Origin: Paratractidigestivibacter faecalis
GTDB lineage: Bacteria; Actinomycetota; Coriobacteriia; Coriobacteriales; Atopobiaceae
NCBI RefSeq assembly: GCF_003416765.1
Contig: NZ_QSNG01000001.1
Location: 1,018,742-1,082,741, forward strand
Direction: 5' to 3'
Length of the DNA: 64,000 bases
The first letter of the stretch is position 1; every line of letters starts with the position of its first letter. Below the pieces are notes generated by a model, which saw only the letters and a list, made by a program, of their open reading frames with translations, made no database searches and had not been told where the DNA came from. This document shows positions 15,079-24,387 of the stretch, piece by piece. Both the position numbers and the translations under genes were made by a program.

Positions 15079-18000
15079 CTATTCAGTCACCGTGCTCCCG
15101 AAGCCGGGGGTGATGGGCCTGTCTATGTGGGCGAGAAGCTCCTCGCATGGGCAAGAGAATACCCAATCTGCAAACTCCCTGAACTCCTCGCGAAGGTTCT
15201 CGCCCTCAAGGTAGCGCGCCGAGCGGGCGAGCTCCATGCGCGCGGGCGAGGTCTCAACAACAATGCAACGTTTCTCTCCCCAGCCGGAGACCGTGAGGAA
15301 GCCGAGCTCGGCAAAGACGGAGAGGCCGCTTTGAACCTCCTGCTCGCTCACGTGCAGGGCGGGCGCCACCCGGGCCGTCATGGCGAGGAGCTCCTCGTCT
15401 GAGGAGGTGAGTCTGCCGGAGGCGTCGGCCAGCGTGCGGATGGACCGGTAGAGGGCCACGAGGTCGTCCCGGGCGGGCGCGGCCTGCGAGATGACCCGCT
15501 CGTTCACGCGCATGTCCCGCGCCGAGAAGAGCATGTGCACCCGGGCGGGAAGCCCGTCTCGTCCGGCGCGGCCGCTCATCTGGTTGAGCTCCACGGCGCC
15601 GTAGGGCAGGCCGTAGAGCACGACGTCGCGGACGTCGGGGAGGTTCACGCCCTCGCCGAAGGCGCTCGTGGAGACGATGCAGGAGAGGCCACCGTCGCGG
15701 AAGGCCCGTTCGACGCGCGCCCTGACCTCGCGCGGCAGGCCCGCGTTGTAGAAGGCGATGCGGTCGGCGAGCTCCGGCAGGCGGTGGCGCAGCGTGCGGA
15801 CGAGCTGCACGGACTGGTCGCGCGAGCTCACGTAGACGATGGTCTTCTGCCCGGGCGCCACCACCGAGACCAGGGCGCCCTCGCGGTCGCGCAGGTCACG
15901 GCCGTCGCAGACGGAGAGGTTGGGGCGACGCGTGGCGTCCACGACGACGTCGGCCTCGTCGATGCCCAGAAGGCGGCAGGCCTCCCGCGCCACGTCGGGC
16001 CGCGCGGTGGCCGTGACGGCAAGGCAGGTGGGCCCGTCCAGCGCGGCGCGGACGGCGGGCAGGTCGGCGTAGGCCTCGCGGTGGCCGGACTTGGACATGC
16101 CGGCGTGGTGGGCCTCGTCTATGGCCAGAAAGCCCACGCGTCCGCAGGCGGCAAGCGCGCCCACGTGTAGGGAGAGGTACTCGGGCGTGGTGAGGAGCAC
16201 GTCCACCCCGCCTGCGGCAAGGCCCGCGTAGGTGCGCTCGCGGGTGGCCTGGTCCGTCTCGCCGGTGAGGACGGCGGCGCTCACGCCCAGGCCAGCGAGC
16301 TGCGCGGCAAGGTGGTGGGCCTGGTCGGCCACGAGGGCGCGCAGCGGGTAGACGAAGACGCTCGCGCGGCCGCGCAGGATGGCCTCGCGCGCCGCGTGGA
16401 CGTGGAAGACGAGGGACTTGCCGCGACCGGTAGCCATGACGGCCATGCAGGAGCGGCCCCGGCCAAGCAGCTCGAGGGCACGAGCCTGGGCGGGCAGCAG
16501 GGGCCTCTCCCCGATGAGGCGGCGCACGAGCTCGGAGGTGAGCTCCTCCGGCGCCAGGGCAGAGAGGGCAGCGCGGGCCTGGGTGGCCGAGGGGGCGCGC
16601 CCCTCCCCGTCGGCGGGCCCTCCCTCGGGGGCGTCCTGGGCAAGGCAGCCCTCCTCGCAGCGACCCAGCTCGGCGAGAAGGTCGGGCGAGCCGGGGATGC
16701 CCTGGTCTCGGTAGCAGATGTCGCGCACCATGAGCTTGGGCTTGGTGCGGCCCTGCCAGGTCTCGTTGACGGCCTCGAAGACGAGGTCCACGGCGCCGTC
16801 GCAGGCGGCGGCCCGCTCCACGTCGGGTGCGCGAAACATTATGGCCGGCACGCAGGTCACGCCGTCGGTGGCGAGGAAGCGCAGGTGCGCGCCGTCGGCC
16901 CCCACGCGCGAGCGGTTGCGCATGGTGACGCCCAGGCTCGCGAGCAGCGGCTTCTTGTTGCCCTGGCCAAAGGGCTGCAGCATCTCCAGGGCACCGATTG
17001 ACTCCACAGTGAGCTCCGAGAGGCCGACGGTGGCCGTGACCTCGCCGGTGTCCTGGAACTGCTCGGCGGGAAGGTCCGTAAGGGCGACCTCGAGGCGCTC
17101 GCGGAACTCGTCCAGGCGCGAGGCCTCGCAGGTCACGCCCACCGCGCCCGCGTGCCCGCCAAAGCGCACGAGCACGTCGGAGCACTGCTCCACGGCGTGG
17201 AAGAGGTCGACCTCGCCGACCGAGCGGCCCGAGCCGCGGGCGATGCCGTCCTGGATGGTGAAGAGGATGGCGGGGACGTGGTAGCGGCTGACGATGCGGC
17301 TCGCCACGATGCCCTTCACGCCCTCGTGCCAGCCCTCGCCGCCGACGACGACGCAGCGGCCTCCCTGGTAGGTCTTCTCGACCTTGGCCATGGCGGCCTC
17401 GGTGAGCGCGGACTCTATGTTGCGGCGCTCGGTGTTGATCTCCTCGAGCTTGCCCGCAAGGATGGCCGCCTCCGCTGGGTCGTCGGTGAGCAGCAGGTCA
17501 AAGGCCACGTCCGTGGAGCCCATGCGGCCCGCGGCGTTCAGGCGCGGGATGATGGAGAAGGGCAGGCCGTCGGCCGTGACCTGGGAGATGTCCTGGCCCG
17601 CCGTCGCCGCGAGGGCCACCAGGCCGGGCCGGGTGACCCGGCGCATGCGCGCGAGGCCCTCTGCCACCAGGGCGCGGTTCTCGCCCTGGAGCAGCATCAT
17701 GTCGGAGAGCGTGCCCAGCGTGGCCACGTCGATGTAGTCGAGCCAGAGGTCGGGCTGACCCAGGCGGCGCCCCAGCTCGCAGACGAGCTTCAGGGCCACG
17801 CCGGCGCCGGCGAGCTCGCGGGAGGGACAGTCGGCGGAGAGCTTGGGGTCGGTCACGGGAACGCCCTCGGGCACGAGGTCGGCCGGCTCGTGGTGGTCGG
17901 TCACCACGACGTCGACGCCCTCGGAGACGAGCCACGCCACCTCCTCGCGGGCGGCGATGCCGTTGTCCACGGTGATGACGAGGTCGGGCTCGCAGGTCTG

Positions 18001-18411
18001 CCTCACGCGGGCCAGGGCCTCGCGGGACAGGCCGTAGCCCTCGCCGAAGCGGTTGGGGATGAAGGGGTGGACCTCGGCGCCCAGGCGGCGCAGCGCCAGG
18101 GTGAGGAGGCAGGTCGAGCTCATGCCGTCCACGTCGAAGTCTCCGAAGACGGCTATGGCCTCGTGGTCCGCCAGGGCGCGCATGACGCGGTCGGCGGCGT
18201 CGGACATGCCGGGGATGAGCAGCGGGTCCGCCCAGTCACGCTTAAGGGAGGGGCTGAGGAAGAGGCGGGCCTCGTCGGGGTCGGTCACGCCGCGAGCCGC
18301 CAGGACGCGGGCCACGATGGCGGGCACGCCCAGCTCGCGGACGAGGACGTGCTCGGCCGCGCGGTCCTGCGCCAGCTGCCGCCAGCGGGGGCTCTGTGCC
18401 AGGCCAGGCAT
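15079..18411 (-). CDS. recJ: RecJ single-strand exonuclease fused to a RecQ-like helicase
   Basis: One uninterrupted frame of 1110 residues joins two enzymes. Residues 1 to about 560 are RecJ: DFDVDG near 92, DHH near 173 (VVVTDHHEPAD), and the DHHA1 motif RFGGHAGAVGVT. A RecJ-type OB region follows. From about 640 there is a superfamily 2 helicase: ATGRGKS near 664, DEAHH near 766, TATARPDV, and QMSGRAGRD near 947, closest in style to RecQ. RecJ degrades 5'-ended single strands that RecQ helicases can supply, so the fusion makes a self-sufficient resection enzyme plausible. The ATG at 18411 starts one base past the secF stop; upstream in-frame codons would lie inside secF. Confidence 0.92.
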   Translation of the reverse strand: MPGLAQSPRWRQLAQDRAAEHVLVRELGVPAIVARVLAARGVTDPDEARLFLSPSLKRDWADPLLIPGMSDAADRVMRALADHEAIAVFGDFDVDGMSSTCLLTLALRRLGAEVHPFIPNRFGEGYGLSREALARVRQTCEPDLVITVDNGIAAREEVAWLVSEGVDVVVTDHHEPADLVPEGVPVTDPKLSADCPSRELAGAGVALKLVCELGRRLGQPDLWLDYIDVATLGTLSDMMLLQGENRALVAEGLARMRRVTRPGLVALAATAGQDISQVTADGLPFSIIPRLNAAGRMGSTDVAFDLLLTDDPAEAAILAGKLEEINTERRNIESALTEAAMAKVEKTYQGGRCVVVGGEGWHEGVKGIVASRIVSRYHVPAILFTIQDGIARGSGRSVGEVDLFHAVEQCSDVLVRFGGHAGAVGVTCEASRLDEFRERLEVALTDLPAEQFQDTGEVTATVGLSELTVESIGALEMLQPFGQGNKKPLLASLGVTMRNRSRVGADGAHLRFLATDGVTCVPAIMFRAPDVERAAACDGAVDLVFEAVNETWQGRTKPKLMVRDICYRDQGIPGSPDLLAELGRCEEGCLAQDAPEGGPADGEGRAPSATQARAALSALAPEELTSELVRRLIGERPLLPAQARALELLGRGRSCMAVMATGRGKSLVFHVHAAREAILRGRASVFVYPLRALVADQAHHLAAQLAGLGVSAAVLTGETDQATRERTYAGLAAGGVDVLLTTPEYLSLHVGALAACGRVGFLAIDEAHHAGMSKSGHREAYADLPAVRAALDGPTCLAVTATARPDVAREACRLLGIDEADVVVDATRRPNLSVCDGRDLRDREGALVSVVAPGQKTIVYVSSRDQSVQLVRTLRHRLPELADRIAFYNAGLPREVRARVERAFRDGGLSCIVSTSAFGEGVNLPDVRDVVLYGLPYGAVELNQMSGRAGRDGLPARVHMLFSARDMRVNERVISQAAPARDDLVALYRSIRTLADASGRLTSSDEELLAMTARVAPALHVSEQEVQSGLSVFAELGFLTVSGWGEKRCIVVETSPARMELARSARYLEGENLREEFREFADWVFSCPCEELLAHIDRPITPGFGSTVTE

Positions 18412-18412
18412 C

Positions 18413-19375
18413 CTACTCGCCGCTCTTCTCGCCGGACGCGGCCTTGGCGGCGGGCTCGCCGTAGCGGGCCTCGAGCTTGGCCCACTTGGGCTCGCGCGTC
18501 TTCCACATGGCGAGCAGCGGGGAAGCAACGGCAAAGCTGGAGTAGGTGCCCAGGAGCTCTCCCACGAGCATAGCGAAGGCAAAGTCGCGCAGCGTGGTTC
18601 CGCCGATGGCCAGAAGCGCCACGACGGGCACCACGGTCACGATGGTGGTGTTGATGGAGCGGACGAAGACCTCGTTGATGGAGAAGTTGCAGATCTGGTA
18701 GTAGGTGCGGTGGACACCATCCTTGAGCTGGCGCGCATTCTCGTCCATGCGGTTGAACTCCACCACGGTGTCATAGAGCGAGTAGCCCATGATGGTGAGA
18801 AGCGCGGCCACCACGTTGGGCGATATGGCGATCTGGAACCAGGCGTAGACGCCCAGGGTGATGACCAGGTCGTGCAGGAGCGCGCAGACGGCCGTGAGGG
18901 ACATCTTGAACTCGTAGCGCACGGTCACGTACAGGATGATGGCCAGGATGGCCACGGCGAACGCCGCGGCCGAGGAGCGCGTGACGTCGGCGCCCCAGTC
19001 GGGCCCGATGGTGGTCACGGTGTAGGAGTCGACAGCCAGCCCAAGTGAGCTGGCGGCGTCTGCCGCGTGGGCGTTGGCGGTGGCGGGATCGGTGGTGTCG
19101 AAGCGGACGAGGAAGCCCGGCTCGCCCTCGGTGACGGCGGTCTGCACGGTGGCGGAGCCCTCGCCCACGGACTCGAGCGCGCCGCGCATCTGCTCGATGG
19201 TGACGTCTCCCGTGGAGCGGAAGTCCATCTCGGTGCCGCCACGGAACTCGATGCCAAAGACCAGGCCGCGGGTCAGAAGGCCCACGACGGCCAGGACGAC
19301 GAGGACGCAGGAGAGGCCCAGGAACTGTCTGCGGTGCCCGATGAACGGAATCTCAAAGGAGAAGTGGCTAAGCAT
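18413..19375 (-). CDS. secF: Protein translocase subunit SecF
   Basis: This 320-residue membrane protein begins with a transmembrane segment (FLGLSCVLVVLAVVGLLTRG). It has the SecF periplasmic signature GIEFRGGTEMDF and five further membrane segments containing YSLYDTVVEFNRMDEN and SINTTIVTVVPV. With SecD it uses the proton motive force to assist SecYEG export. Its ATG overlaps the secD stop by 8 nt, with GGGAGG inside secD, so translation is coupled. Confidence 0.96.
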   Translation of the reverse strand: MLSHFSFEIPFIGHRRQFLGLSCVLVVLAVVGLLTRGLVFGIEFRGGTEMDFRSTGDVTIEQMRGALESVGEGSATVQTAVTEGEPGFLVRFDTTDPATANAHAADAASSLGLAVDSYTVTTIGPDWGADVTRSSAAAFAVAILAIILYVTVRYEFKMSLTAVCALLHDLVITLGVYAWFQIAISPNVVAALLTIMGYSLYDTVVEFNRMDENARQLKDGVHRTYYQICNFSINEVFVRSINTTIVTVVPVVALLAIGGTTLRDFAFAMLVGELLGTYSSFAVASPLLAMWKTREPKWAKLEARYGEPAAKAASGEKSGE

Positions 19376-20879
19376 TGGCCTCGCCTCCCTTCTGGACGCG
19401 GGTGACCGAGGCGCGGGCGTCCGCCCTCCTCTGGGCCTCGGCGAGGTCCTGGGAGATGCCCCAGAAGCCGGGGGCCTTCTGGATGGCGCCGAGCGAGAGG
19501 AGCCTCAGGGCGGGGGCCTTGAAGAGGAACATGGTCACCACGTCGCAGACAACGCCGAGGGCCAGGGTGAGGCCGAAGCCGCGCACGTCTCCCGTGGCGA
19601 CCACCAAGAGCGCGAGCGCCGTGATGAGGGTAACGACGTCGGCGTCAAGGGAGGTGCGGATGCCGTGGGAGGTGCCGGAGACCGAGGCGTTGCGCACGGT
19701 CCTGCCCATGCGGACCTCCTCGCGGAAGCGCTCGAGCACCAGGATGGAGGAGTCCGCGGCAGAGCCTGTGGTGAGAACGATGCCGGCAAGGCCCGGCAGG
19801 CTCAGGGCAAACAGGCCAAAGTGGGACAGCGTGGCAAGAAGCCCCAGGTACAGCATGGCAAAGACGGCAAGGGAGCCCAGCGTCAGCAGGCCCAGGCCGC
19901 GATAGAAGAAGAACAGGTAGCAGACGACGACGGCCACGCCGACCGCGAGGGCGAGCACGCCCTGGGCAAGGGAGTCCTGGCCGAGGGTGGGGCCGACGGC
20001 GCGGCTCTCGGAGTAGGTGAGTGTGACGGGAAGCGAGCCGGAGTCCAGCGCAGTCTTGAGCGCCTGGGCCGACTCGGCCGTGAAGCTGCCGGAGATGGAG
20101 ACCTCGCCGCCGTCGATCTGGGACTGGACGGCAGGGGCGGAGTTGACCACGCCGTCGAGCACGATGGCAATCTGGCCCTTGGTGGGCGCGAGCTCGCGGG
20201 TGACGTCGGAGAAGGTCTGGGCGCCCGCGGAGTCTAAGGTGACGTTGACCACGTAGGTGCCCACCGAGGTCTGGGACTGCGCCACCTGGGTGCGCGTGAT
20301 GGAGGAGCCGTCCAGAAAGGCCGTGTAGGTGCCCTCCTCGAGCTTGACGTTCTGGGTTCCGGCCTGGATCTTTGCCAGGGCCTCGGCGTCGCCGATGTCG
20401 TCCAGGCGGACGAACTCGAGGTGGCCCGTCTGGCCGATGGCCTCCACGGTGGAGGTGGCGTCGGTGGCGCCCGGGATCTGCACGAGGATGGAGCTCGCGC
20501 CCTGCTGCTGGACCGTGGCCTCGGAGGCGCCCAGGGCGTTCACGCGGCTCTGGACGATGGACGTGGCGGTCTGCATGTCCTCGCTCGTGGGCTGGGTGCC
20601 GTCGGACTTGGAGGCGGAGAGGATGACGGAGACGCCACCCTGGATGTCCAGGCCCTGGGTGATCTTCTCGCCCACCGGGGCGAAGGCGACGGCGCACGCC
20701 GCGCAGAGCGCGAGCATCACGACGAGCGCGCCCACGTGCCCGCGGGCGGCAGACGAGAGGCCACCCTTCCCACGCCCGCGCTTCTTGGGCTTAGAGCCCC
20801 TTGCCTTGGTGTCCTTGGCGGCGTCACGCCACCGGTCCACGCCCGTCTTGGGCGCGTCGGACCTTGAGTCTTGACCCAT
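19368..20879 (-). CDS. secD: Protein translocase subunit SecD
   Basis: SecD of 503 residues: a charged N-terminus, a first membrane helix (VGALVVMLALCAACAVAF), the conserved GLDIQGGVSVIL motif, a large extracytoplasmic domain and five C-terminal membrane helices. The ATG at 20879 has GAAGGAACC upstream. Longer in-frame extensions would run into tgt and are rejected. The usual order tgt-yajC-secD-secF is kept except that no yajC is present; the 265-nt gap to tgt holds a palindromic repeat instead. Confidence 0.96.
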   Translation of the reverse strand: MGQDSRSDAPKTGVDRWRDAAKDTKARGSKPKKRGRGKGGLSSAARGHVGALVVMLALCAACAVAFAPVGEKITQGLDIQGGVSVILSASKSDGTQPTSEDMQTATSIVQSRVNALGASEATVQQQGASSILVQIPGATDATSTVEAIGQTGHLEFVRLDDIGDAEALAKIQAGTQNVKLEEGTYTAFLDGSSITRTQVAQSQTSVGTYVVNVTLDSAGAQTFSDVTRELAPTKGQIAIVLDGVVNSAPAVQSQIDGGEVSISGSFTAESAQALKTALDSGSLPVTLTYSESRAVGPTLGQDSLAQGVLALAVGVAVVVCYLFFFYRGLGLLTLGSLAVFAMLYLGLLATLSHFGLFALSLPGLAGIVLTTGSAADSSILVLERFREEVRMGRTVRNASVSGTSHGIRTSLDADVVTLITALALLVVATGDVRGFGLTLALGVVCDVVTMFLFKAPALRLLSLGAIQKAPGFWGISQDLAEAQRRADARASVTRVQKGGEANA

Positions 20880-21055
20880 GGTAGGTTCCTTCGGTTGTCC
20901 GAGCGGCAACGCCGCCGGCGGGGCGCCAGGCGCCCTCGATGGTTGAACCCACCTAGTATACGTTGTTTTGCCAGCCCGCGGCGCAGAGCGCGCAAGCCTG
21001 AAGGCCGCGGGCGCTTCTCGCGCTTCTCGCCAGCCCCGTCCCCGCCGCCGCCCCC

Positions 21056-21122
21056 CCGCCGTTTGCATGTGAAAGTGGTCGGCAAGAGGCTCGCCAGCGA
21101 CCAGATTCGCATGCAAACGGCG
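21056..21122. repeat. 67-bp palindromic element between secD and tgt
   Basis: CCGCCGTTTGCATGTGAA and TTCGCATGCAAACGGCG bracket an imperfect inverted repeat of two 25-nt words (21061-21085, 21094-21118) with 8 nt between them. It is the same length and architecture as the element at 8736-8802 in the SNF2 gene. No gene was seen in the rest of the 20880-21144 gap. Confidence 0.75.
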
Positions 21123-21144
21123 GGACGACTGGCAACGAGAGACG

Positions 21145-22341
21145 CTACCAGTCCTGGGCGGCCGGGGAGGCCATCCAGTCGGAGACGAAGTCCGCGTAGG
21201 TGCCGGCGATGATGGCCTCGCGGGCCCGGCGCATGAGGTCGAGCAGGTACCACACGTTGTGCTGGGAGATGAGCATGGAGCCGGCCATCTCCTTCTGGCG
21301 CACGAGGTGGTGCAGGTAGGCGCGGGTGTAGCCGCCCGTGCACGTGGGGCAGCCGCAGGCCGTGTCGAGTGGTGCGTGGTCGTGCGTGAAGCGGGCGTGG
21401 CGCAGGTTGAGGCGACCCTCGCTGGAGAAGGCGCTGCCGGTGCGCGCCGTGCGGGTGGGCAGCACGCAGTCGAACATGTCCACGCCGCAGGCGACGCCAC
21501 GCACGAGGGTCGTGGGGTTGCCCACGCCCATGAGGTAGCGGGGCTTGCCCTTGGGCATGTACTCGGCGCAGAGGGGCTCCAGGGACTCGAACATGGTGTC
21601 GTGGTCCTCGCCCACCGAGTAGCCGCCGATGCCGTAGCCCGGGAAGTCCCCGGCGTCCTCCAGGTGGCGCAGGCTCCTCACGCGCAGGTCAAGGTGCATG
21701 CCGCCCTGGACGATGCCGAAGAGCGCCTGGTCGGGCCTGGTGTGGGCGGCAAAGCAGCGGTCGGCCCACATGCTGGAGAGCTCCACCGAGCGCTCGACCT
21801 TGGAGCGCGGCGCCGGGTAGCCCACGCACTGGTCGAGCTGCATCACGATGTCGGCGCCCAGCTTCTGGGCGATCTCCATGTTCTTCTCGGGGGACCACTC
21901 CACCCAGGAGCCGTCGTAGTCAACGGCGCGGAAGCGCACGCCGGCGCGGGAGAGCTTGAAGAACTCCTCGTGGCTGAAGACCTGGAAGCCGCCGGAGTCC
22001 GTGAGGATGGGGCCGTGCCACTGCATGAACTCGTGGACGCCGCCCATCTCCTCCACCAGGTCTGCGCCGGGGCGCTGCGAGAGGTGGTACGTGTTGTTGA
22101 GCAGGATCTTGGTGCCCAGGCGCTCCAGGGTGTCGGGCAGGATGCCCTTGACCGTGGCCTTGGTGCCGACCGGCATGAAGATGGGCGTCGGCACGTCGCC
22201 GTGGGGCGTGTGGAGCACACCGGCGCGGGCGTGGGTCCCTGGGTCCTCGGCCACCACGTCGTAGGTGAACCACCTGTCGGGCGAGACGGGCGTTCCGGCC
22301 CCGACCTTGTGCGCGCTCTTCTCGACGCAGCTCTCACACAT
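21145..22341 (-). CDS. tgt: Queuine tRNA-guanine transglycosylase
   Basis: The enzyme exchanges guanine 34 of GUN-anticodon tRNAs for preQ1. The 398-residue protein shows the substrate loop ILTDSGGFQVFS with the catalytic-base Asp, the nucleophile region GVDMFDCVLPTR, GIVQGG, and the zinc site CGCPTC with a later His. The ATG at 22341 is preferred because AAGGAG lies 9 nt upstream; a TTG at 22371 would add ten residues. queA and queH lie 2-6 kb away, so most of the late queuosine pathway is encoded in this region. Confidence 0.95.
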   Translation of the reverse strand: MCESCVEKSAHKVGAGTPVSPDRWFTYDVVAEDPGTHARAGVLHTPHGDVPTPIFMPVGTKATVKGILPDTLERLGTKILLNNTYHLSQRPGADLVEEMGGVHEFMQWHGPILTDSGGFQVFSHEEFFKLSRAGVRFRAVDYDGSWVEWSPEKNMEIAQKLGADIVMQLDQCVGYPAPRSKVERSVELSSMWADRCFAAHTRPDQALFGIVQGGMHLDLRVRSLRHLEDAGDFPGYGIGGYSVGEDHDTMFESLEPLCAEYMPKGKPRYLMGVGNPTTLVRGVACGVDMFDCVLPTRTARTGSAFSSEGRLNLRHARFTHDHAPLDTACGCPTCTGGYTRAYLHHLVRQKEMAGSMLISQHNVWYLLDLMRRAREAIIAGTYADFVSDWMASPAAQDW

Positions 22342-22381
22342 GCGCTCAGACTCCTTGCTCCCCGTGGGCAAAAGACAGCAG

Positions 22382-22420
22382 AAAAAAGCCCGGCCGGGCG
22401 CTGGGTGCGCCGGGCCGGGC
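22382..22420 (-). terminator. Intrinsic terminator downstream of ptsH
   Basis: On the minus strand a 14-bp stem with one mismatch (GCCCGGCCCGGCGC / GCGCCCGGCCGGGC) is followed by TTTTTT, 25 nt after the ptsH stop. It separates ptsH from tgt. Confidence 0.88.
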
Positions 22421-22444
22421 AGGCAAAGACGCTTGGAAGCGAGC

Positions 22445-22717
22445 CTACTCGCCGAAGCCGCTCTCGATGAGGGCGACGAGGGCGTCCAGGGCCTCCTGCT
22501 CGTCGGCGCCGTCGCAGGCGACCTCGACCTTGGTGCCGGTGCCCAGGCCAGCGGCCAGGATCATCATGATGGACTTGGCGTTGACGGGAGCGGAGTCCTT
22601 GTCAACGTTCTTGATGGTGACGTTGCTCTGGTACTTCTTGGCCTCGGTCACGAAGACGGACGCGGGACGGGCGTGAAGACCAGTGGCGTTGATGATGCTC
22701 GTCTGCTTAGAAACCAT
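22445..22717 (-). CDS. ptsH: Phosphocarrier protein HPr
   Basis: The 90-residue HPr carries the phosphorylated His at residue 15 in NATGLHARPAS and a regulatory Ser in NAKSIMMIL (residue 49, equivalent to Ser46 of HPr kinase targets). HPr passes phosphate from enzyme I (ptsI at 0.7 kb) to sugar-specific EIIA domains. The ATG at 22717 has GGAAAGGGAG upstream. It is a single-gene unit with its own promoter and terminator. The Ser motif suggests HPr-kinase type control is possible, but no hprK is in the window. Confidence 0.97.
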   Translation of the reverse strand: MVSKQTSIINATGLHARPASVFVTEAKKYQSNVTIKNVDKDSAPVNAKSIMMILAAGLGTGTKVEVACDGADEQEALDALVALIESGFGE

Positions 22718-22800
22718 GCTAAAAACTCCCTTTCCAGAGTTCCCAGTAAACCGGGGAGTGCTCCCCCGAACACGGGAACATCCTACCAAACTGCCGACAC

Positions 22801-22831
22801 ATTATAGCAAGGTTTCGGTTTATGGACGCAA
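22801..22831 (-). promoter_or_regulatory. ptsH promoter
   Basis: A perfect -10 TATAAT (minus, 22801-22806) is preceded by TTGCGT (22826-22831) at a long 19-nt spacing. The transcript would start about 80 nt before the ptsH ATG. The divergent coiled-coil gene starts at 22949, so the 230-nt gap serves both directions. Confidence 0.6.
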
Positions 22832-22948
22832 AGTCCGCTGTTTGCGGTCTTTGCGATCTTGGCGTCGTCCGCCTGAGTCACAATGTTGGGCGAGAAGAGA
22901 CGCGCGGCCGCACGATGCCAGTCGGCCGCGCCTTTGAGAGGAGAGCGC

Positions 22949-24259
22949 ATGGCCGACGAGAGGGACGCCGCGGAGGAGCCGCTCGACGAGGGCACCGAGG
23001 TCGAGGCCGCCCGCGAGGAGCCGCAGGACCCGGGCGAGGACGAGGCCGCGGCCCAGGACTCTCCCTCCGAGGGGGACACCCGCCCCGAGGGCCTCGAGCG
23101 CAGGGCGATAACCGCCGCTCGCGGCGCCGCGAGTGCCACGGCGACCACGCTCAAGGGCGGCCTTGCCGCCATGAGGGACGTGCGGGAGGCGTCGCGCCAG
23201 CACGCCGGCGCCCAGAAGAGGGTCCGCTCCCTCACCGAGGCCCTGGACGAGGACCGCCGCACGCTCGCGCACCGCCAGGACGTCGAGGGGCGCTACGAGC
23301 AGATCGTCTCCCAGCAGACGGAGGCCTCGCGCCAGGCGAGCCAGGACATGGCCGACTCGCAGGCCACCGTCGAGCGCCTCGACGGCGAGCAGTCAGCGCT
23401 CGAGGACCGCCTGGCCAAGATGAGGGCAGCCCACGAGCAGGAGCTGCGCCCCTACCGCCGCGTCATGGAGACCTCGCGCGGCAGGGCGTCTGACGCAAGC
23501 CAGACCGTCGCCGAGGCCAGGCGCGCCGTGAAGGGCGCCGAGGCCCAGGTCAAGGACGCCACCGACGCCCGCAGTCAGGGCATAGCCCAGGCCAACCGCG
23601 CGCTCGACAACTCGCAGGAGCGCCTGCGCCGCGTGCAGGACGACCTCAGGCGCGCGCAGGGAGACCCCAACGCCAAGGCCGACGCCGTAGCGCAGCTCCA
23701 GCGCGAGAACGTGGCCGAGCTGGCACACGTCGAGGCCGCCCGCGTCGAGGTTGCAAACGCCACCCGCCAGACGCAGGAGGCCGTGGAGAAGGCACAGATG
23801 CACCTGTGGACGCAGAGGCAGTCGCTTGAGACCGCCCAGGCGGACGCCGAGGCCGCAAAGCGCGACTACGAGGGGCACAAGGCCGAGTACGACCGCCGCG
23901 CCGCCGAGGCCGCCTCGCAGGAGAAGGAGCTCGCGGACGCCATAGCCGAGCGCAAGGCCGGCATCGAGTCCGCCAAGGCCGCCCACGACGAGGCCGCCGA
24001 CGCCTACGACGAGGCCCAGGGGCTGCTGTCCGAGGCCGAGGCCATCCACGCCACGCCCGAGGAGACGCGCCGCCTGGCCGCCTCCATCGCCGAGCAGCAG
24101 GCCGCCCTCGCCTCCGCCCAGTCCGAGCTCGACAGCCTCGCCGACAGCGAGCGGACCCTCCGCCAGCACACCCGCACCCAGCGCTACATCCTCACGGCGG
24201 TCGCCATCCTCCTGGTGGCATTGATCGTCCTGCTAGCAGCAACCGTCCTGGGGCACTAA
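22949..24259 (+). CDS. Coiled-coil protein with C-terminal membrane anchor
   Basis: No enzyme family is recognised. The 436-residue protein has an acidic N-terminal tail (about 60 residues rich in Glu, Asp and Pro). A long Ala/Glu/Gln/Arg-rich helical region with heptad character fills most of the protein. One C-terminal hydrophobic helix follows (YILTAVAILLVALIVLLAAT) with only GH after it. Topology suggests a tail-anchored rod with the coiled coil in the cytoplasm. It may have a structural, envelope or division role, but that is speculation. The ATG at 22949 has GAGAGGAGAG. It is transcribed alone, divergent from ptsH and convergent with queA. Confidence 0.75.
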   Translation: MADERDAAEEPLDEGTEVEAAREEPQDPGEDEAAAQDSPSEGDTRPEGLERRAITAARGAASATATTLKGGLAAMRDVREASRQHAGAQKRVRSLTEALDEDRRTLAHRQDVEGRYEQIVSQQTEASRQASQDMADSQATVERLDGEQSALEDRLAKMRAAHEQELRPYRRVMETSRGRASDASQTVAEARRAVKGAEAQVKDATDARSQGIAQANRALDNSQERLRRVQDDLRRAQGDPNAKADAVAQLQRENVAELAHVEAARVEVANATRQTQEAVEKAQMHLWTQRQSLETAQADAEAAKRDYEGHKAEYDRRAAEAASQEKELADAIAERKAGIESAKAAHDEAADAYDEAQGLLSEAEAIHATPEETRRLAASIAEQQAALASAQSELDSLADSERTLRQHTRTQRYILTAVAILLVALIVLLAATVLGH

Positions 24260-24290
24260 AGGCTTCAGGCATCAGGCAGACCGAGACGCA

Positions 24291-24372
24291 GCGGCCCCGC
24301 GCCCTTCTCCCCAAAAGCTTTTGAGCGCGCTCTCTGCGCGAGGTGCTTTTGGGGAGAAGGGCGCGGGGCCGC
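24291..24372. repeat. 28-bp perfect inverted repeat between convergent genes
   Basis: Arms of 28 nt at 24291-24318 and 24345-24372 are exact complements, beginning GCGGCCCCGCGCCC. They enclose 26 nt that itself contains a GCGCGC/GCGCG pairing. It sits between the stops of the coiled-coil gene and queA and could act as a bidirectional terminator, although no T-run follows. Its sequence differs from the other palindromes in the window. Confidence 0.75.
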
Positions 24373-24387
24373 TGGCTGGCGCGAGGC

